A DNA stretch of 64,000 nucleotides from Poecilobothrus nobilitatus (GCA_947095535.1 OX352772.1:144565447-144629446), one strand, 5' to 3'; counted from the first letter of the stretch, positions 1 through 12,970 are shown. Translations and numbers: made by a program. The notes: generated from the letters alone by a model not told the origin.

Positions 1-199
1 GATAAATAAAGTCCTTCAATAAACCACATCTTAAATTTTGGATTAGAATTTGTTGCTTGAATACATAGATTTCAGACAAATGAAATTTTGGTTAGTTCAA
101 AAAAAAAATTTGATGGAGGAATTAAGCTGCCGAAGTCTCAAATTTCTTGATAAAGGTTCTTATTATATATTAGCAGTTCCGTTGATGATGGTATTTCAT

Positions 200-1440
200 T
201 ATCTGATTTTTTTCAGTCTGAAGAAGAAGATTCGCAAGATGATGTTTTAAAAAATTTAAGGATAATATATCCAACATAATATCTTAAAAAAAGATCTTGT
301 AGTTTAAAATTCATAGTTTTTTTAACTTCTGGATCTAAATTTCCTTTTTCATTATCTATAAAATTAAAAATGTACAACAATCATTAAGATTTACTTCATC
401 TTCGCTTATTTCTTTTTTGCTTAAAAACAAAGCATGCTACAAATATTGCTCTTCATCGGGTTCGAAATTCATTAAATTTGATAACTAACTTAGCTGTTTC
501 ATAGATATTATACGCCCCAAAATGTCTCTAAATTCTTTTACGGAATGGTTTCTATTAAATCCATTTTGCCCTCGAATGGTGGCGTAAAAATTTTCAATTG
601 CATCAGAATTTTTTTTTGAAGTTAGTATGTAGGAAGTATCTAAATTTTCATCTTCAAAGTAATCCTGTGACAACATTAATATAGCATTAATAGACTGTAT
701 CAAGCCATCAACCCAAAATACTTTTACAGAAACTTCAACTTTCCAAAAATATTCCATCATTTCCTCAAGGTAGTTGCAAACATGATTATTTTTTTAGAGA
801 GAAGATTTAAAAGCTTTAAAATTATCTGTTTTTACTTTGCTATTTAAACAATCAAAAAGCTTATCCATTTTTTGGAAAAAAGTTGAAGTTGACATTTTTA
901 GAAAATAAATTTTGATCTGCAACTACCTTAATCCCAACAGCACAGCTAGTGCTTAATACTTGTATTACCAACTTCACACTAATTTTTTGAAATGTATTTG
1001 GCTCTTTAAGGACTGACCAGCTAACGACGCCATCAGGTGTCTTTAAATCATATTTCATCAAACTATTTCTACAATTTTGTATAATATGACATATATCATA
1101 ACTAACATAAAATTTTCTTATGAAATGTAAATTGCTTTTCCTTGGAACATTCATTCTTTTAAAGCACTTCTGTTATTGCTTCCTTGGTCACAAATTATGC
1201 TATTTACAAATAATCCTAATTCTGAACATATATTTAATTTTTTTTCAATTAAGTTTTCTAATATCTCAGCAGTTAAAGGATTTGTAGAAGGGAAATAACT
1301 AATGACACTCTTCCATTCACTAAAATCAGCACGGATCAGAAATATTACATTTTATTAGAGGAAACATCATCTAAATCTTCGAAGCCTAAAATGCGGTCAT
1401 TAAAATCAGAAAAGTTTAGCTTTTTCTTATCGCCATTTTT
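200..1440 (-). pseudogene. P-element/THAP9-like transposase, element A, C-terminal half (decayed)
   Basis: Read on the minus strand, this stretch carries in order the block around the second catalytic Asp (ICDQGSNN near 1,160-1,200), a DICHIIQNCRNSL block (1,050-1,100) matching the family's FD-PHLIK-RN motif, NSDAIENFYATIRG (about 560-620), which is the family's DPLENFF-IRG-like block, and YYVGYILKFF (about 250-280), which resembles the conserved C-terminal YxxGYI segment. The open pieces are 861-1154 (97 codons) and 485-760 (91 codons), separated by stops and frameshifts. The first catalytic Asp region is missing or scrambled near 1,380. The family cuts and pastes its own DNA with an RNase H-fold nuclease; this copy cannot make such a protein. 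It joins directly to the N-terminal half in repeat unit 1. Confidence 0.8.
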
Positions 1441-2294
1441 TCTTATCGGCTTTAAGACATTCTAAAATTGGTTTATTGAATCCTGGTTTTAGAGGTTTTA
1501 TAGGAGTACATTTGTTATTGAGCTACTTGATGGTAAACTAAAATTTTTTAAAATGCAAACGGTCTCTTAAAAATAAGTAATTGCTAGAAGATTTGTAATG
1601 GATATTAAGTGCTAAATTCGTTGACTACGTGCATATTCCGCATTTGGAGCTCGACGTTTAGTCAATAAAATCTTAGCAAAAGTTTTAGCATTATAATTCA
1701 CATAATCTAGCTTATCATCAATAATAGACTCAATATATTTTTTTATTTGTTTTTTTATTGCCTTTTTGTTTTCTATGATTAGTTTAGGAATATAGTTTTA
1801 TTATATTGGTATTGGTAAATACTCTTAGTTTTTTTCTAATTTAGAACACTTTTTTGCGTAAAATCGTTTTAATTGCCCATTTTTTAAACAGAATTTACAA
1901 AAATCAATTTCAATTGAACACTCAGATAATTTGCGATTTTGTACTGGAGACGGTAATTTAATTATATCATTCAAAGTTTGTATTTCAGTGTTTTCTAAAT
2001 TGTTATTATTTAATTCTTTATTAAACATATTAATATTCGTATATTGTTTTGGTTTTAAAGTTTTATTAATAGAAATATTATTAGCTTCGAAATCATATAC
2101 TTTTGAATTATTATTATAAAAATCTTTTGCACTACAAACTTTTTTCACATTATGAATTTCAATAATTGAATTACAGTTAGGATAAGCATCGATTTTCAAT
2201 TTCTTTTACAAAAGCTGTAATTATCAAAATGTTTTTCACATACAAATTTATATACTTTTTCAGCTTTAGCTTCTGATATATTGATGTTTTCAAC

Positions 2295-4636
2295 CATAAC
2301 CTACATTAATTTTTAGAAGGCCTGGACATTGAAATACTTAAATGTGTTTGTGAAAATTGTAAATGTATTGTGAGAAAAAGCTTCCAAAAATGACATTTCA
2401 TAAAGATTTTTTTGTTCTTTTCTGTTTTTGTTTTTCTTTAAGAAAAATGCCTATTTTTAACAATTTTCTTTTGGAGTTTTCGATATGAAATATTTACCCA
2501 AACATGCCAAATTGTATATTAAAATAAAATTTGGAAATTTTTCTTTAACATACCAAAATTTCAGCTTTCAACTCGAAATTTTTAACATATTTTCAACAAA
2601 ATAAAATTTTTAGTTTTTCTCTAGCATTTCATATCGTCGCCATTTAATACTCTCAAAAAATTATGAGAGTACACAATTATAATAAATTAGTGAACATAAC
2701 CTAATAATTTAAAAGCTTTCTAATAGATTGTATTGCAAATTTGGAAAATATATTTTAGTTCAAACTAAGTTTTTATATTTTTAATTATATTAAAAAATTA
2801 TAAAATTTATATGAAAATAAAGTTTGAAGTTTTATCTTTATGTCAATAAAAAAATTAACTTTCAAATCATATTTTTCAGCAATATTTTAAAGAAAAGAAA
2901 AAAAGAAGTACCAAATTCTGGTTAAGCAATTTTCGTTTTTTTCTATACAGTCTATAAAAAAAAAATTATTGTAAATAGAATATTCATGTACTTACATGAA
3001 ATAGAATAATCTTTTTATGAATAAAATTTTAAATTGCAATACTATTTGATAAGTATTAGAAAAAAATTAGGTAATATTTTATATAACTCTAAATTTTAGT
3101 AATATTTTATTTTATGTAGTCATATTTTTGTAGAGTTAAATTTTTGAATTGAATTATTATTTTTAAAAGATTTTATTGTATGAATACCTATTTAAAAAAA
3201 TTAATTCAATTATTTAGTGCCTAATATTGCCTTTTTTAGCACGATATCTGTAACTACTTTTAAATTTCCGGATAAAGAGCCTTTGAGAAGCTTAAAAGAG
3301 CTTTGTACAAAGATCAGACTGGCAACCAACAGCTTATAGTTCCATATGTAAATTGCATTTTTCAGAATTGTGTTTTAAATTAAATAATGATAAAAGTCCG
3401 CATTTAATACCAGATGCACTTCCAAGTATATTCACCAATTACTTGGTAAATTTAATAGAAACGAATGATAAAAACCTACGCGATGATAATATAATTTTAA
3501 TCTAATTTAGTTTTAAATGTTAGTAAAAAAATAAATTTAAAATACTGAAAATTATATAAAGGCCTAAATAATATTATTTTATACATTTTAATAGAAAATA
3601 ATTACTTTAAATGTGATTTTAAATTTATAATAATAATTAATAACGATCTAAGTTACCTATTTGATAGGTAATACAGAAATAAAACAATTTCAAAATATTG
3701 GATGATATTGAAAAACGCAAAAAATGAAATAGTATTATTGACTAATTTAACCTTTTTGATATGAATCTATATATAGTTTTATATATAGTACCTATATATA
3801 GTTCGGATTTTCATTTTTGCCCACTCAAGATCTATTATTACTATCCGGTCGGAAAATATTGATTTTTGTGATATTTTTTTTGTTTTTTACTTTTTTTAAT
3901 ATTGTTTTGTTGTAAATTAATTACTTTATTTTGTTTTATTAAATTTTATTTTAAATATATCATATTATTTAGTTAAAAAATTATTTATATATTATTTGTA
4001 TGTATTAATATATTTTTTTTTATTATTTTAGTTTAAGGCCTAGTCTTCACACGATACCACTTTAAAAATAATCGCCATATCCCCTACCTCAAAGGAAAAG
4101 GCGAATAACTTATAATATTAATTTATTTTATTATAGTAATAAAAATTTTAAATAAGTTAACATAAATTAACTTATTGTAAAAATAATTATATAGTTTATT
4201 TTATCCACTTAATTTTATATGCATTCTAAAAAATTTACAATATTTATTAAAGCAAATCAATATTGCAATAAAAATTAGTTTTCAACCTTTTTTTTTGCTC
4301 AGTAATGTACCAAATTAATGCTCTTTTAAAAAGTTTTTAAGAAGCTTTTTTTTGTTGAAAAGTAGTTGGAAGACATTTTTTAAAATGCATATTTATGAAT
4401 GAAAATTTAAAATTTTTAAAAATTTCTTTTTACTAAAAAACGTAAAAAAGATGGAACTTTAATGCTCCCTTAGGACGAAATTAAAAAAAATCTGTAGTTT
4501 TTGTGTTATTTCCAGATTTCTAGGAGGACTACTATTTTTTTCCATAAGATTACGTGTATTTTTTTTGAAAAAAAGGACTACTATTTAGCTTTCCTCTCTC
4601 AATGTCCAGGCCTTCTAAAAATTAATGTAGGTTATG
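2295..4636 (+). mobile_element. Element B: 2,342-bp P-like DNA transposon, perfect 38-bp terminal inverted repeats (copy 1)
   Basis: The ends are exact inverted repeats of 38 bp: 2295-2332 starts CATAACCTACATTAA and 4599-4636 ends TTAATGTAGGTTATG, both containing AGAAGGCCTGGACATT. TTTCAAC lies immediately outside each end (before 2295 and after 4636), which fits a 7-bp target duplication, or 8 bp with one mismatch. The only coding trace is a THAP-domain fragment on the plus strand (3253-3505). No RNase H-like transposase core was found, so the element is non-autonomous. The THAP trace and target-site length suggest P-element-related ancestry. It sits inside the THAP exon of element A. Confidence 0.85.
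3253..3505 (+). pseudogene. THAP-domain fragment inside element B (copy 1)
   Basis: Two reading frames joined by a one-base shift give the middle and end of a THAP zinc finger: FKFPDKEPLRSLKEL, then CKLHFSELCFKLNNDKSPH (the C-x-H zinc pair) and LIPDALPSIF, the AVPT-like end of the fold, running to a TAA at 3503-3505. The N-terminal Cys pair is absent. A pyrimidine-rich run ending TTTTTTAG just upstream (about 3,230-3,238) could be a splice acceptor, so the first half may once have been in a separate exon. Translation stops soon after the THAP, with no catalytic core. Confidence 0.7.
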
Positions 4637-6125
4637 TTTCAACCCACATATTATATAAATAAGAATTAGAACTCTGACATGTTACACTATTGGATTTTAA
4701 GTCACGTATCTTAGGAATTTGAATATTTTGTCTAATAAAAAGTTTTTCTACTTTATCATGTCATTTTTTAATTTTTTTTCCCATAAAAATCAGGAGGAAA
4801 ATAAGAATTACATATAAAAGTATTTTTTTTTGGGAAACTCAATAAATTTCACTTTAGAATTATTATACTCACGCACAAAGCACTTTTTTCCCACTGCGAA
4901 ATAATTATATTTTAAAAATACCAACAACCAATAAAGAAGACCATTAAAAAAATTTTAAATTACTTATTTTAATGTAATAATTTTAAAGTGCATACATACA
5001 CTTGACACATAAAGTACCACAAGTATAAAAAACTTACAAGCTATAAAAATAAATATAAAATTCATACTTATAAAAAACTTTTACATTTTAAACTATTTTA
5101 CCAACATAAGTTTTTTTTCAAAATTACTTGATATAGAAAACAAAAGTAAAGAAAAATTCGAATACAACAAGAAAGTTATCATCATAATATATTAGATTTT
5201 GTTTTTGTTTTTATTTTTATTTTTAAATTTAAATGCAATGAAGCAACAAAAACTAATACATATACAATACATACCGAATATATTCATTTTTTCTTATCGG
5301 CTTTAAGACATTCTAAAGGTTAAGAGGTTTTATAGGAGTACATTTGTTATTGAGCTACTTGATGGTAAACTAAAATTTTTTAAAATGCAAACGGTCTCTT
5401 AAAAATAAGTAATTGCTAGAAGATTTGTAATGGATATTAAGTGCTAAATTCGTTGACTACGTGCATATTCCGCATTTGGAGCTCGACGTTTAGTCAATAA
5501 AATCTTAGCAAAAGTTTTAGCATTATAATTCACATAATCTAGCTTATCATCAATAATAGACTCAATATATTTTTTTATTTGTTTTTTTATTGCCTTTTTG
5601 TTTTCTATGATTAGTTTAGGAATATAGTTTTATTATATTGGTATTGGTAAATACTCTTAGTTTTTTTCTAATTTAGAACACTTTTTTGCGTAAAATCGTT
5701 TTAATTGCCCATTTTTTAAACAGAATTTACAAAAATCAATTTCAATTGAACACTCAGATAATTTGCGATTTTGTACTGGAGACGGTAATTTAATTATATC
5801 ATTCAAAGTTTGTATTTCAGTGTTTTTTAAATTGTTATTATTTAATTCTTTATTAAACATATTAATATTCGTATATTGTTTTGGTTTTAAAGTTTTATTA
5901 ATAGAAATATTATTAGCTTCGAAATCATATACTTTTGAATTATTATTATAAAAATCTTTTGCACTACAAACTTTTTTCACATTATGAATTTCAATAATTG
6001 AATTACAGTTAGATAAGCATCGATTTTCAATTTCTTTTACAAAAGCTGTAATTATCAAAATGTTTTTCACATACAAATTTATATACTTTTTCAGCTTTAG
6101 CTTCTGATATATTGATGTTTTCAAC

Positions 6126-8466
6126 CATAACCTACATTAATTTTTAGAAGGCCTGGACATTGAAATACTTAAATGTGTTTGTGAAAATTGTAAATGTATT
6201 GTGAGAAAAAGCTTCCAAAAATGACATTTCATAAAGATTTTTTTGTTCTTTTCTGTTTTTGTTTTTCTTTAAGAAAAATGCCTATTTTTAACAATTTTCT
6301 TTTGGAGTTTTCGATATGAAATATTTACCCAAACATGCCAAATTGTATATTAAAATAAAATTTGGAAATTTTTCTTTAACATACCAAAATTTCAGCTTTC
6401 AACTCGAAATTTTTAACATATTTTCAACAAAATAAAATTTTTAGTTTTTCTCTAGCATTTCATATCGTCGCCATTTAATACTCTCAAAAAATTATGAGAG
6501 TACACAATTATAATAAATTAGTGAACATAACCTAATAATTTAAAAGCTTTCTAATAGATTGTATTGCAAATTTGGAAAATATATTTTAGTTCAAACTAAG
6601 TTTTTATATTTTTAATTATATTAAAAAATTATAAAATTTATATGAAAATAAAGTTTGAAGTTTTATCTTTATGTCAATAAAAAAATTAACTTTCAAATCA
6701 TATTTTTCAGCAATATTTTAAAGAAAAGAAAAAAAGAAGTACCAAATTCTGGTTAAGCAATTTTCGTTTTTTTCTATACAGTCTATAAAAAAAAAATTAT
6801 TGTAAATAGAATATTCATGTACTTACATGAAATAGAATAATCTTTTTATGAATAAAATTTTAAATTGCAATACTATTTGATAAGTATTAGAAAAAAATTA
6901 GGTAATATTTTATATAAGTCTAAATTTTAGTAATATTTTATTTTATGTAGTCATATTTTTGTAGAGTTAAATTTTTGAATTGAATTATTATTTTTAAAAG
7001 ATTTTATTGTATGAATACCTATTTAAAAAAATTAATTCAATTATTTAGTGCCTAATATTGCCTTTTTTAGCACGATATCTGTAACTACTTTTAAATTTCC
7101 GGATAAAGAGCCTTTGAGAAGCTTAAAAGAGCTTTGTACAAAGATCAGACTGGCAACCAACAGCTTATAGTTCCATATGTAAATTGCATTTTTCAGAATT
7201 GTGTTTTAAATTAAATAATGATAAAAGTCCGCATTTAATACCAGATGCACTTCCAAGTATATTCACCAATTACTTGGTAAATTTAATAGAAACGAATGAT
7301 AAAAACCTACGCGATGATAATATAATTTTAATCTAATTTAGTTTTAAATGTTAGTAAAAAAATAAATTTAAAATACTGAAAATTATATAAAGGCCTAAAT
7401 AATATTATTTTATACATTTTAATAGAAAATAATTACTTTAAATGTGATTTTAAATTTATAATAATAATTAATAACGATCTAAGTTACCTATTTGATAGGT
7501 AATACAGAAATAAAACAATTTCAAAATATTGGATGATATTGAAAAACGCAAAAAATGAAATAGTATTATTGACTAATTTAACCTTTTTGATATGAATCTA
7601 TATATAGTTTTATATATAGTACCTATATATAGTTGGATTTTCATTTTTGCCCACTCAAGATCTATTATTACTATCCGGTCGGAAAATATTGATTTTTGTG
7701 ATATTTTTTTTGTTTTTTACTTTTTTTAATATTGTTTTGTTGTAAATTAATTACTTTATTTTGTTTTATTAAATTTTATTTTAAATATATCATATTATTT
7801 AGTTAAAAAATTATTTATATATTATTTGTATGTATTAATATATTTTTTTTTATTATTTTAGTTTAAGGCCTAGTCTTCACACGATACCACTTTAAAAATA
7901 ATCGCCATATCCCCTACCTCAAAGGAAAAGGCGAATAACTTATAATATTAATTTATTTTATTATAGTAATAAAAATTTTAAATAAGTTAACATAAATTAA
8001 CTTATTGTAAAAATAATTATATAGTTTATTTTATCCACTTAATTTTATATGCATTCTAAAAAATTTACAATATTTATTAAAGCAAATCAATATTGCAATA
8101 AAAATTAGTTTTCAACCTTTTTTTTTGCTCAGTAATGTACCAAATTAATGCTCTTTTAAAAAGTTTTTAAGAAGCTTTTTTTTGTTGAAAAGTAGTTGGA
8201 AGACATTTTTTAAAATGCATATTTATGAATGAAAATTTAAAATTTTTAAAAATTTCTTTTTACTAAAAAACGTAAAAAAGATGGAACTTTAATGCTCCCT
8301 TAGGACGAAATTAAAAAAAATCTGTAGTTTTTGTGTTATTTCCAGTTTTCTAGGAGGACTACTATTTTTTTCCATAAGACTACGTTTATTTTTTTTGAAA
8401 AAAAGGACTACTATTTAGCTTTCCTCTCTCAATGTCCAGGCCTTCTAAAAATTAATATAGGTTATG
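6126..8466 (+). mobile_element. Element B, copy 2
   Basis: 2,341 bp, carried in tandem unit 2. The right inverted end has one substitution. Sequence otherwise matches copy 1 except for scattered single bases. Confidence 0.85.
7084..7336 (+). pseudogene. THAP-domain fragment inside element B (copy 2)
   Basis: Same as the copy 1 fragment, with the same one-base shift between the two halves. Confidence 0.65.
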
Positions 8467-9976
8467 TTTCAACCCACATATTATATAAATAAGAATTAGA
8501 ACTCTGACATGTTACACTATTGGATTTTAAGTCACGTATCTTAGGAATTTGAATATTTTGTCTAATAAAAAGTTTTTCTACTTTATCATGTCATTTTTTA
8601 ATTTTTTTTCTCATAAAAATCAGGAGGAAAATAAGAATTACATATAAAAGTATTTTTTTTTGGGAAACTCAATAAATTTCACTTTAGAATTATTATACTC
8701 ACGCACAAAGCACTTTTTTCCCACTGCGAAATAATTATATTTTAAAAATACCAACAACCAATAAAGAAGACCATTAAAAAAATTTTAAATTACTTATTTT
8801 AATGTAATAATTTTAAAGTGCATACATACACTTGACACATAAAGTACCACAAGTATAAAAAACTTACAAGCTATAAAAATAAATATAAAATTCATACTTA
8901 TAAAAAACTTTTACATTTTAAACTATTTTACCAACATAAGTTTTTTTTTCAAAATTACTTGATATAGAAAACAAAAGTAAAGAAAAATTCGAATACAACA
9001 AGAAAGTTATCATCATAATATATTAGATTTTGTTTTTGTTTTTATTTTTATTTTTAAATTTAAATGCAATGAAGCAACAAAAACTAATACATATACAATA
9101 CATACCGAATATATTCATTTTTTCTTATCGGCTTTAAGACATTCTAAAATTGGTTTATTGAATCCTGGTTTTAGAGGTTTTATAGGAGTACATTTGTTAT
9201 TGAGCTACTTGATGGTAAACTAAAATTTTTTAAAATGCAAACGGTCTCTTAAAAATAAGTAATTGCTAGAAGATTTGTAATGGATATTAAGTGCTAAATT
9301 CGTTGACTACGTGCATATTCCGCATTTGGAGCTCGACGTTTAGTCAATAAAATCTTAGCAAAAGTTTTAGCATTATAATTCACATAATCTAGCTTATCAT
9401 CAATAATAGACTCAATATATTTTTTTATTTGTTTTTTTATTGCCTTTTTGTTTTCTATGATTAGTTTAGGAATATAGTTTTATTATATTGGTATTGGTAA
9501 ATACTCTTAGTTTTTTTCTAATTTAGAACACTTTTTTGCGTAAAATCGTTTTAATTGCCCATTTTTTAAACAGAATTTACAAAAATCAATTTCAATTGAA
9601 CACTCAGATAATTTGCGATTTTGTACTGGAGACGGTAATTTAATTATATCATTCAAAGTTTGTATTTCAGTGTTTTTTAAATTGTTATTATTTAATTCTT
9701 TATTAAACATATTAATATTCGTATATTGTTTTGGTTTTAAAGTTTTATTAATAGAAATATTATTAGCTTCGAAATCATATACTTTTGAATTATTATTATA
9801 AAAATCTTTTGCACTACAAACTTTTTTCACATTATGAATTTCAATAATTGAATTACAGTTAGGATAAGCATCGATTTTCAATTTCTTTTACAAAAGCTGT
9901 AATTATCAAAATGTTTTTCACATACAAATTTATATACTTTTTCAGCTTTAGCTTCTGATATATTGATGTTTTCAAC

Positions 9977-12318
9977 CATAACCTACATTAATTTTTAGAA
10001 GGCCTGGACATTGAAATACTTAAATGTGTTTGTGAAAATTGTAAATGTATTGTGAGAAAAAGCTTCCAAAAATGACATTTCATAAAGATTTTTTTGTTCT
10101 TTTCTGTTTTTGTTTTTCTTTAAGAAAAATGCCTATTTTTAACAATTTTCTTTTGGAGTTTTCGATATGAAATATTTACCCAAACATGCCAAATTGTATA
10201 TTAAAATAAAATTTGGAAATTTTTCTTTAACATACCAAAATTTCAGCTTTCAACTCGAAATTTTTAACATATTTTCAACAAAATAAAATTTTTAGTTTTT
10301 CTCTAGCATTTCATATCGTCGCCATTTAATACTCTCAAAAAATTATGAGAGTACACAATTATAATAAATTAGTGAACATAACCTAATAATTTAAAAGCTT
10401 TCTAATAGATTGTATTGCAAATTTGGAAAATATATTTTAGTTCAAACTAAGTTTTTATATTTTTAATTATATTAAAAAATTATAAAATTTATATGAAAAT
10501 AAAGTTTGAAGTTTTATCTTTATGTCAATAAAAAAATTAACTTTCAAATCATATTTTTCAGCAATATTTTAAAGAAAAGAAAAAAAGAAGTACCAAATTC
10601 TGGTTAAGCAATTTTCGTTTTTTTCTATACAGTCTATAAAAAAAAAATTATTGTAAATAGAATATTCATGTACTTACATGAAATAGAATAATCTTTTTAT
10701 GAATAAAATTTTAAATTGCAATACTATTTGATAAGTATTAGAAAAAAATTAGGTAATATTTTATATAACTCTAAATTTTAGTAATATTTTATTTTATGTA
10801 GTCATATTTTTGTAGAGTTAAATTTTTGAATTGAATTATTATTTTTAAAAGATTTTATTGTATGAATACCTATTTAAAAAAATTAATTCAATTATTTAGT
10901 GCCTAATATTGCCTTTTTTAGCACGATATCTGTAACTACTTTTAAATTTCCGGATAAAGAGCCTTTGAGAAGCTTAAAAGAGCTTTGTACAAAGATCAGA
11001 CTGGCAACCAACAGCTTATAGTTCCATATGTAAATTGCATTTTTCAGAATTGTGTTTTAAATTAAATAATGATAAAAGTCCGCATTTAATACCAGATGCA
11101 CTTCCAAGTATATTCACCAATTACTTGGTAAATTTAATAGAAACGAATGATAAAAACCTACGCGATGATAATATAATTTTAATCTAATTTAGTTTTAAAT
11201 GTTAGTAAAAAAATAAATTTAAAATACTGAAAATTATATAAAGGCCTAAATAATATTATTTTATACATTTTAATAGAAAATAATTACTTTAAATGTGATT
11301 TTAAATTTATAATAATAATTAATAACGATCTAAGTTACCTATTTGATAGGTAATACAGAAATAAAACAATTTCAAAATATTGGATGATATTGAAAAACGC
11401 AAAAAATGAAATAGTATTATTGACTAAATTAACCTTTTTGATATGAATCTATATATAGTTTTATATATAGTACCTATATATAGTTCGGATTTTCATTTTT
11501 GCCCACTCAAGATCTATTATTATTATCCGGTCGGAAAATATTGATTTTTGTGATATTTTTTTTGTTTTTTACTTTTTTTAATATTGTTTTGTTGTAAATT
11601 AATTACTTTATTTTGTTTTATTAAATTTTATTTTAAATATATCATATTATTTAGTTAAAAAATTATTTATATATTATTTGTATGTATTAATATATTTTTT
11701 TTTATTATTTTAGTTTAAGGCCTAGTCTTCACACGATACCACTTTAAAAATAATCGCCATATCCCCTACCTCAAAGGAAAAGGCGAATAACTTATAATAT
11801 TAATTTATTTTATTATAGTAATAAAAATTTTAAATAAGTTAACATAAATTAACTTATTGTAAAAATAATTATATAGTTTATTTTATCCACTTAATTTTAT
11901 ATGCATTCTAAAAAATTTACAATATTTATTAAAGCAAATCAATATTGCAATAAAAATTAGTTTTCAACCTTTTTTTTTGCTCAGTAATGTACCAAATTAA
12001 TGCTCTTTTAAAAAGTTTTTAAGAAGCTTTTTTTTGTTGAAAAGTAGTTGGAAGACATTTTTTAAAATGCATATTTATGAATGAAAATTTAAAATTTTTA
12101 AAAATTTCTTTTTACTAAAAAACGTAAAAAAGATGGAACTTTAATGCTCCCTTAGGACGAAATTAAAAAAAATCTGTAGTTTTTGTGTTATTTCCAGATT
12201 TCTAGGAGGACTACTATTTTTTTCCATAAGACTACGTGTATTTTTTTTGAAAAAAAGGACTACTATTTAGCTTTCCTCTCTCAATGTCCAGGCCTTCTAA
12301 AAATTAATGTAGGTTATG
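9977..12318 (+). mobile_element. Element B, copy 3
   Basis: 2,342 bp, carried in tandem unit 3, with both inverted ends intact and matching over 38 bp. Confidence 0.85.
10935..11187 (+). pseudogene. THAP-domain fragment inside element B (copy 3)
   Basis: Same as the copy 1 fragment, with the same one-base shift between the two halves. Confidence 0.65.
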
Positions 12319-12970
12319 TTTCAACCCACATATTATATAAATAAGAATTAGAACTCTGACATGTTACACTATTGGATTTTAAGTCACGTATCTTAGGAAT
12401 TTGAATATTTTGTCTAATAAAAAGTTTTTCTACTTTATCATGTCATTTTTTAATTTTTTTTCCCATAAAAATCAGGAGGAAAATAAGAATTACATATAAA
12501 AGTATTTTTTTTTGGGAAACTCAATAAATTTCACTTTAGAATTATTATACTCACGCACAAAGCACTTTTTTCCCACTGCGAAATAATTATATTTTAAAAA
12601 TACCAACAACCAATAAAGAAGACCATTAAAAAAATTTTAAATTACTTATTTTAATGTAATAATTTTAAAGTGCATACATACACTTGACACATAAAGTACC
12701 ACAAGTATAAAAAACTTACAAGCTATAAAAATAAATATAAAATTCATACTTATAAAAAACTTTTACATTTTAAACTATTTTACCAACATAAGTTTTTTTT
12801 TCAAAATTACTTGATATAGAAAACAAAAGTAAAGAAAAATTCGAATACAACAAGAAAGTTATCATCATAATATATTAGATTTTGTTTTTGTTTTTATTTT
12901 TATTTTTAAATTTAAATGCAATGAAGCAACAAAAACTAATACATATACAATACATACCGAATATATTCAT

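Larger units (their letters stand above)
1441..4894 (-). pseudogene. P-like transposase, element A, N-terminal half with THAP domain split by element B (unit 1)
   Basis: On the minus strand the THAP domain begins near 4,894 (KKCFVREYNNSKVKFIEFP; the second zinc Cys is Tyr and the start codon reads GTG). It is interrupted by element B and resumes at 2,294 with the zinc motif VCEKHF (about 2,235). A frameshift follows, then the open stretch 1825-2199 (124 codons) beginning at KIDAYPNCN, which corresponds to the family's AVPT block. Further on, AKTFAKILLTKRRAPN and RAPNAEYARSQRI (about 1,630-1,690) match the region after the THAP and coiled part. In this family the THAP binds DNA at the element ends. 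The gene is destroyed by the insertion, frameshifts and stops. Confidence 0.75.
1441..5291. repeat. Tandem unit 1
   Basis: Unit of 3,851 bp. Left part is element A transposase (minus strand), centre is nested element B (2295-4636), right part (4637-5291) is the THAP start and 5' flank of element A. Confidence 0.9.
5292..8724 (-). pseudogene. P-like transposase, element A, N-terminal half (unit 2 copy)
   Basis: Same structure as the unit 1 copy. The open stretch is longer here (5657-6124, 155 codons) because a one-base deletion in the GTTAGGATAAGC region joins the frame containing the THAP C-terminal part to the downstream frame. Element B is still inserted in the THAP domain, so the protein would lack the domain's N-terminal zinc ligands. 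Confidence 0.7.
5292..9122. repeat. Tandem unit 2
   Basis: Unit of 3,831 bp, the same content as unit 1. It lacks about 20 bases near 5,312-5,320 and has one base change in the right inverted end of element B (ATTAATATAG instead of ATTAATGTAG near 8,451). Confidence 0.9.
9123..12576 (-). pseudogene. P-like transposase, element A, N-terminal half (unit 3 copy)
   Basis: Same structure as unit 1, with the open stretch 9507-9881 (124 codons). It shares with unit 2 the base change giving LKNTEI where unit 1 has LENTEI, so units 2 and 3 are closer to each other at that site. Confidence 0.7.
1441..12970. repeat. Tandem triplication of a ~3.85-kb unit
   Basis: The same sequence runs three times head to tail. 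Anchors such as TCTTATCGGCTTTAAGAC occur at 1441, 5292 and 9123, and the element B end CATAACCTACATT at 2295, 6126 and 9977, giving spacings of 3,831 and 3,851 bp. Copies differ by scattered single bases (for example near 3,087/6,918, 3,800/7,632 and 4,515/8,345) and by a deletion of about 20 bp early in unit 2, so they are distinct copies rather than one sequence pasted repeatedly. The left edge lies inside the element A transposase; the right edge meets unrelated DNA at about 12,971. Unequal crossover or replication slippage is the simplest cause. An assembly artefact cannot be excluded. Confidence 0.95.
9123..12970. repeat. Tandem unit 3
   Basis: Near full-length third copy. It ends at AATATATTCAT and then enters the unique right flank, so the junction at about 12,970 is the original right edge of the duplicated segment. 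Confidence 0.9.

Noticed and set aside
50..250. 66-codon plus-strand frame at the window start
   Set aside because: Antisense to the C-terminal part of element A transposase; no family resemblance.
1931..9801. Three identical 62-codon plus-strand frames in the tandem units (1931-2119, 5763-5951, 9613-9801)
   Set aside because: They lie antisense to the element A transposase frame and have a hydrophobic, AT-driven composition. Their repetition only reflects the triplication.
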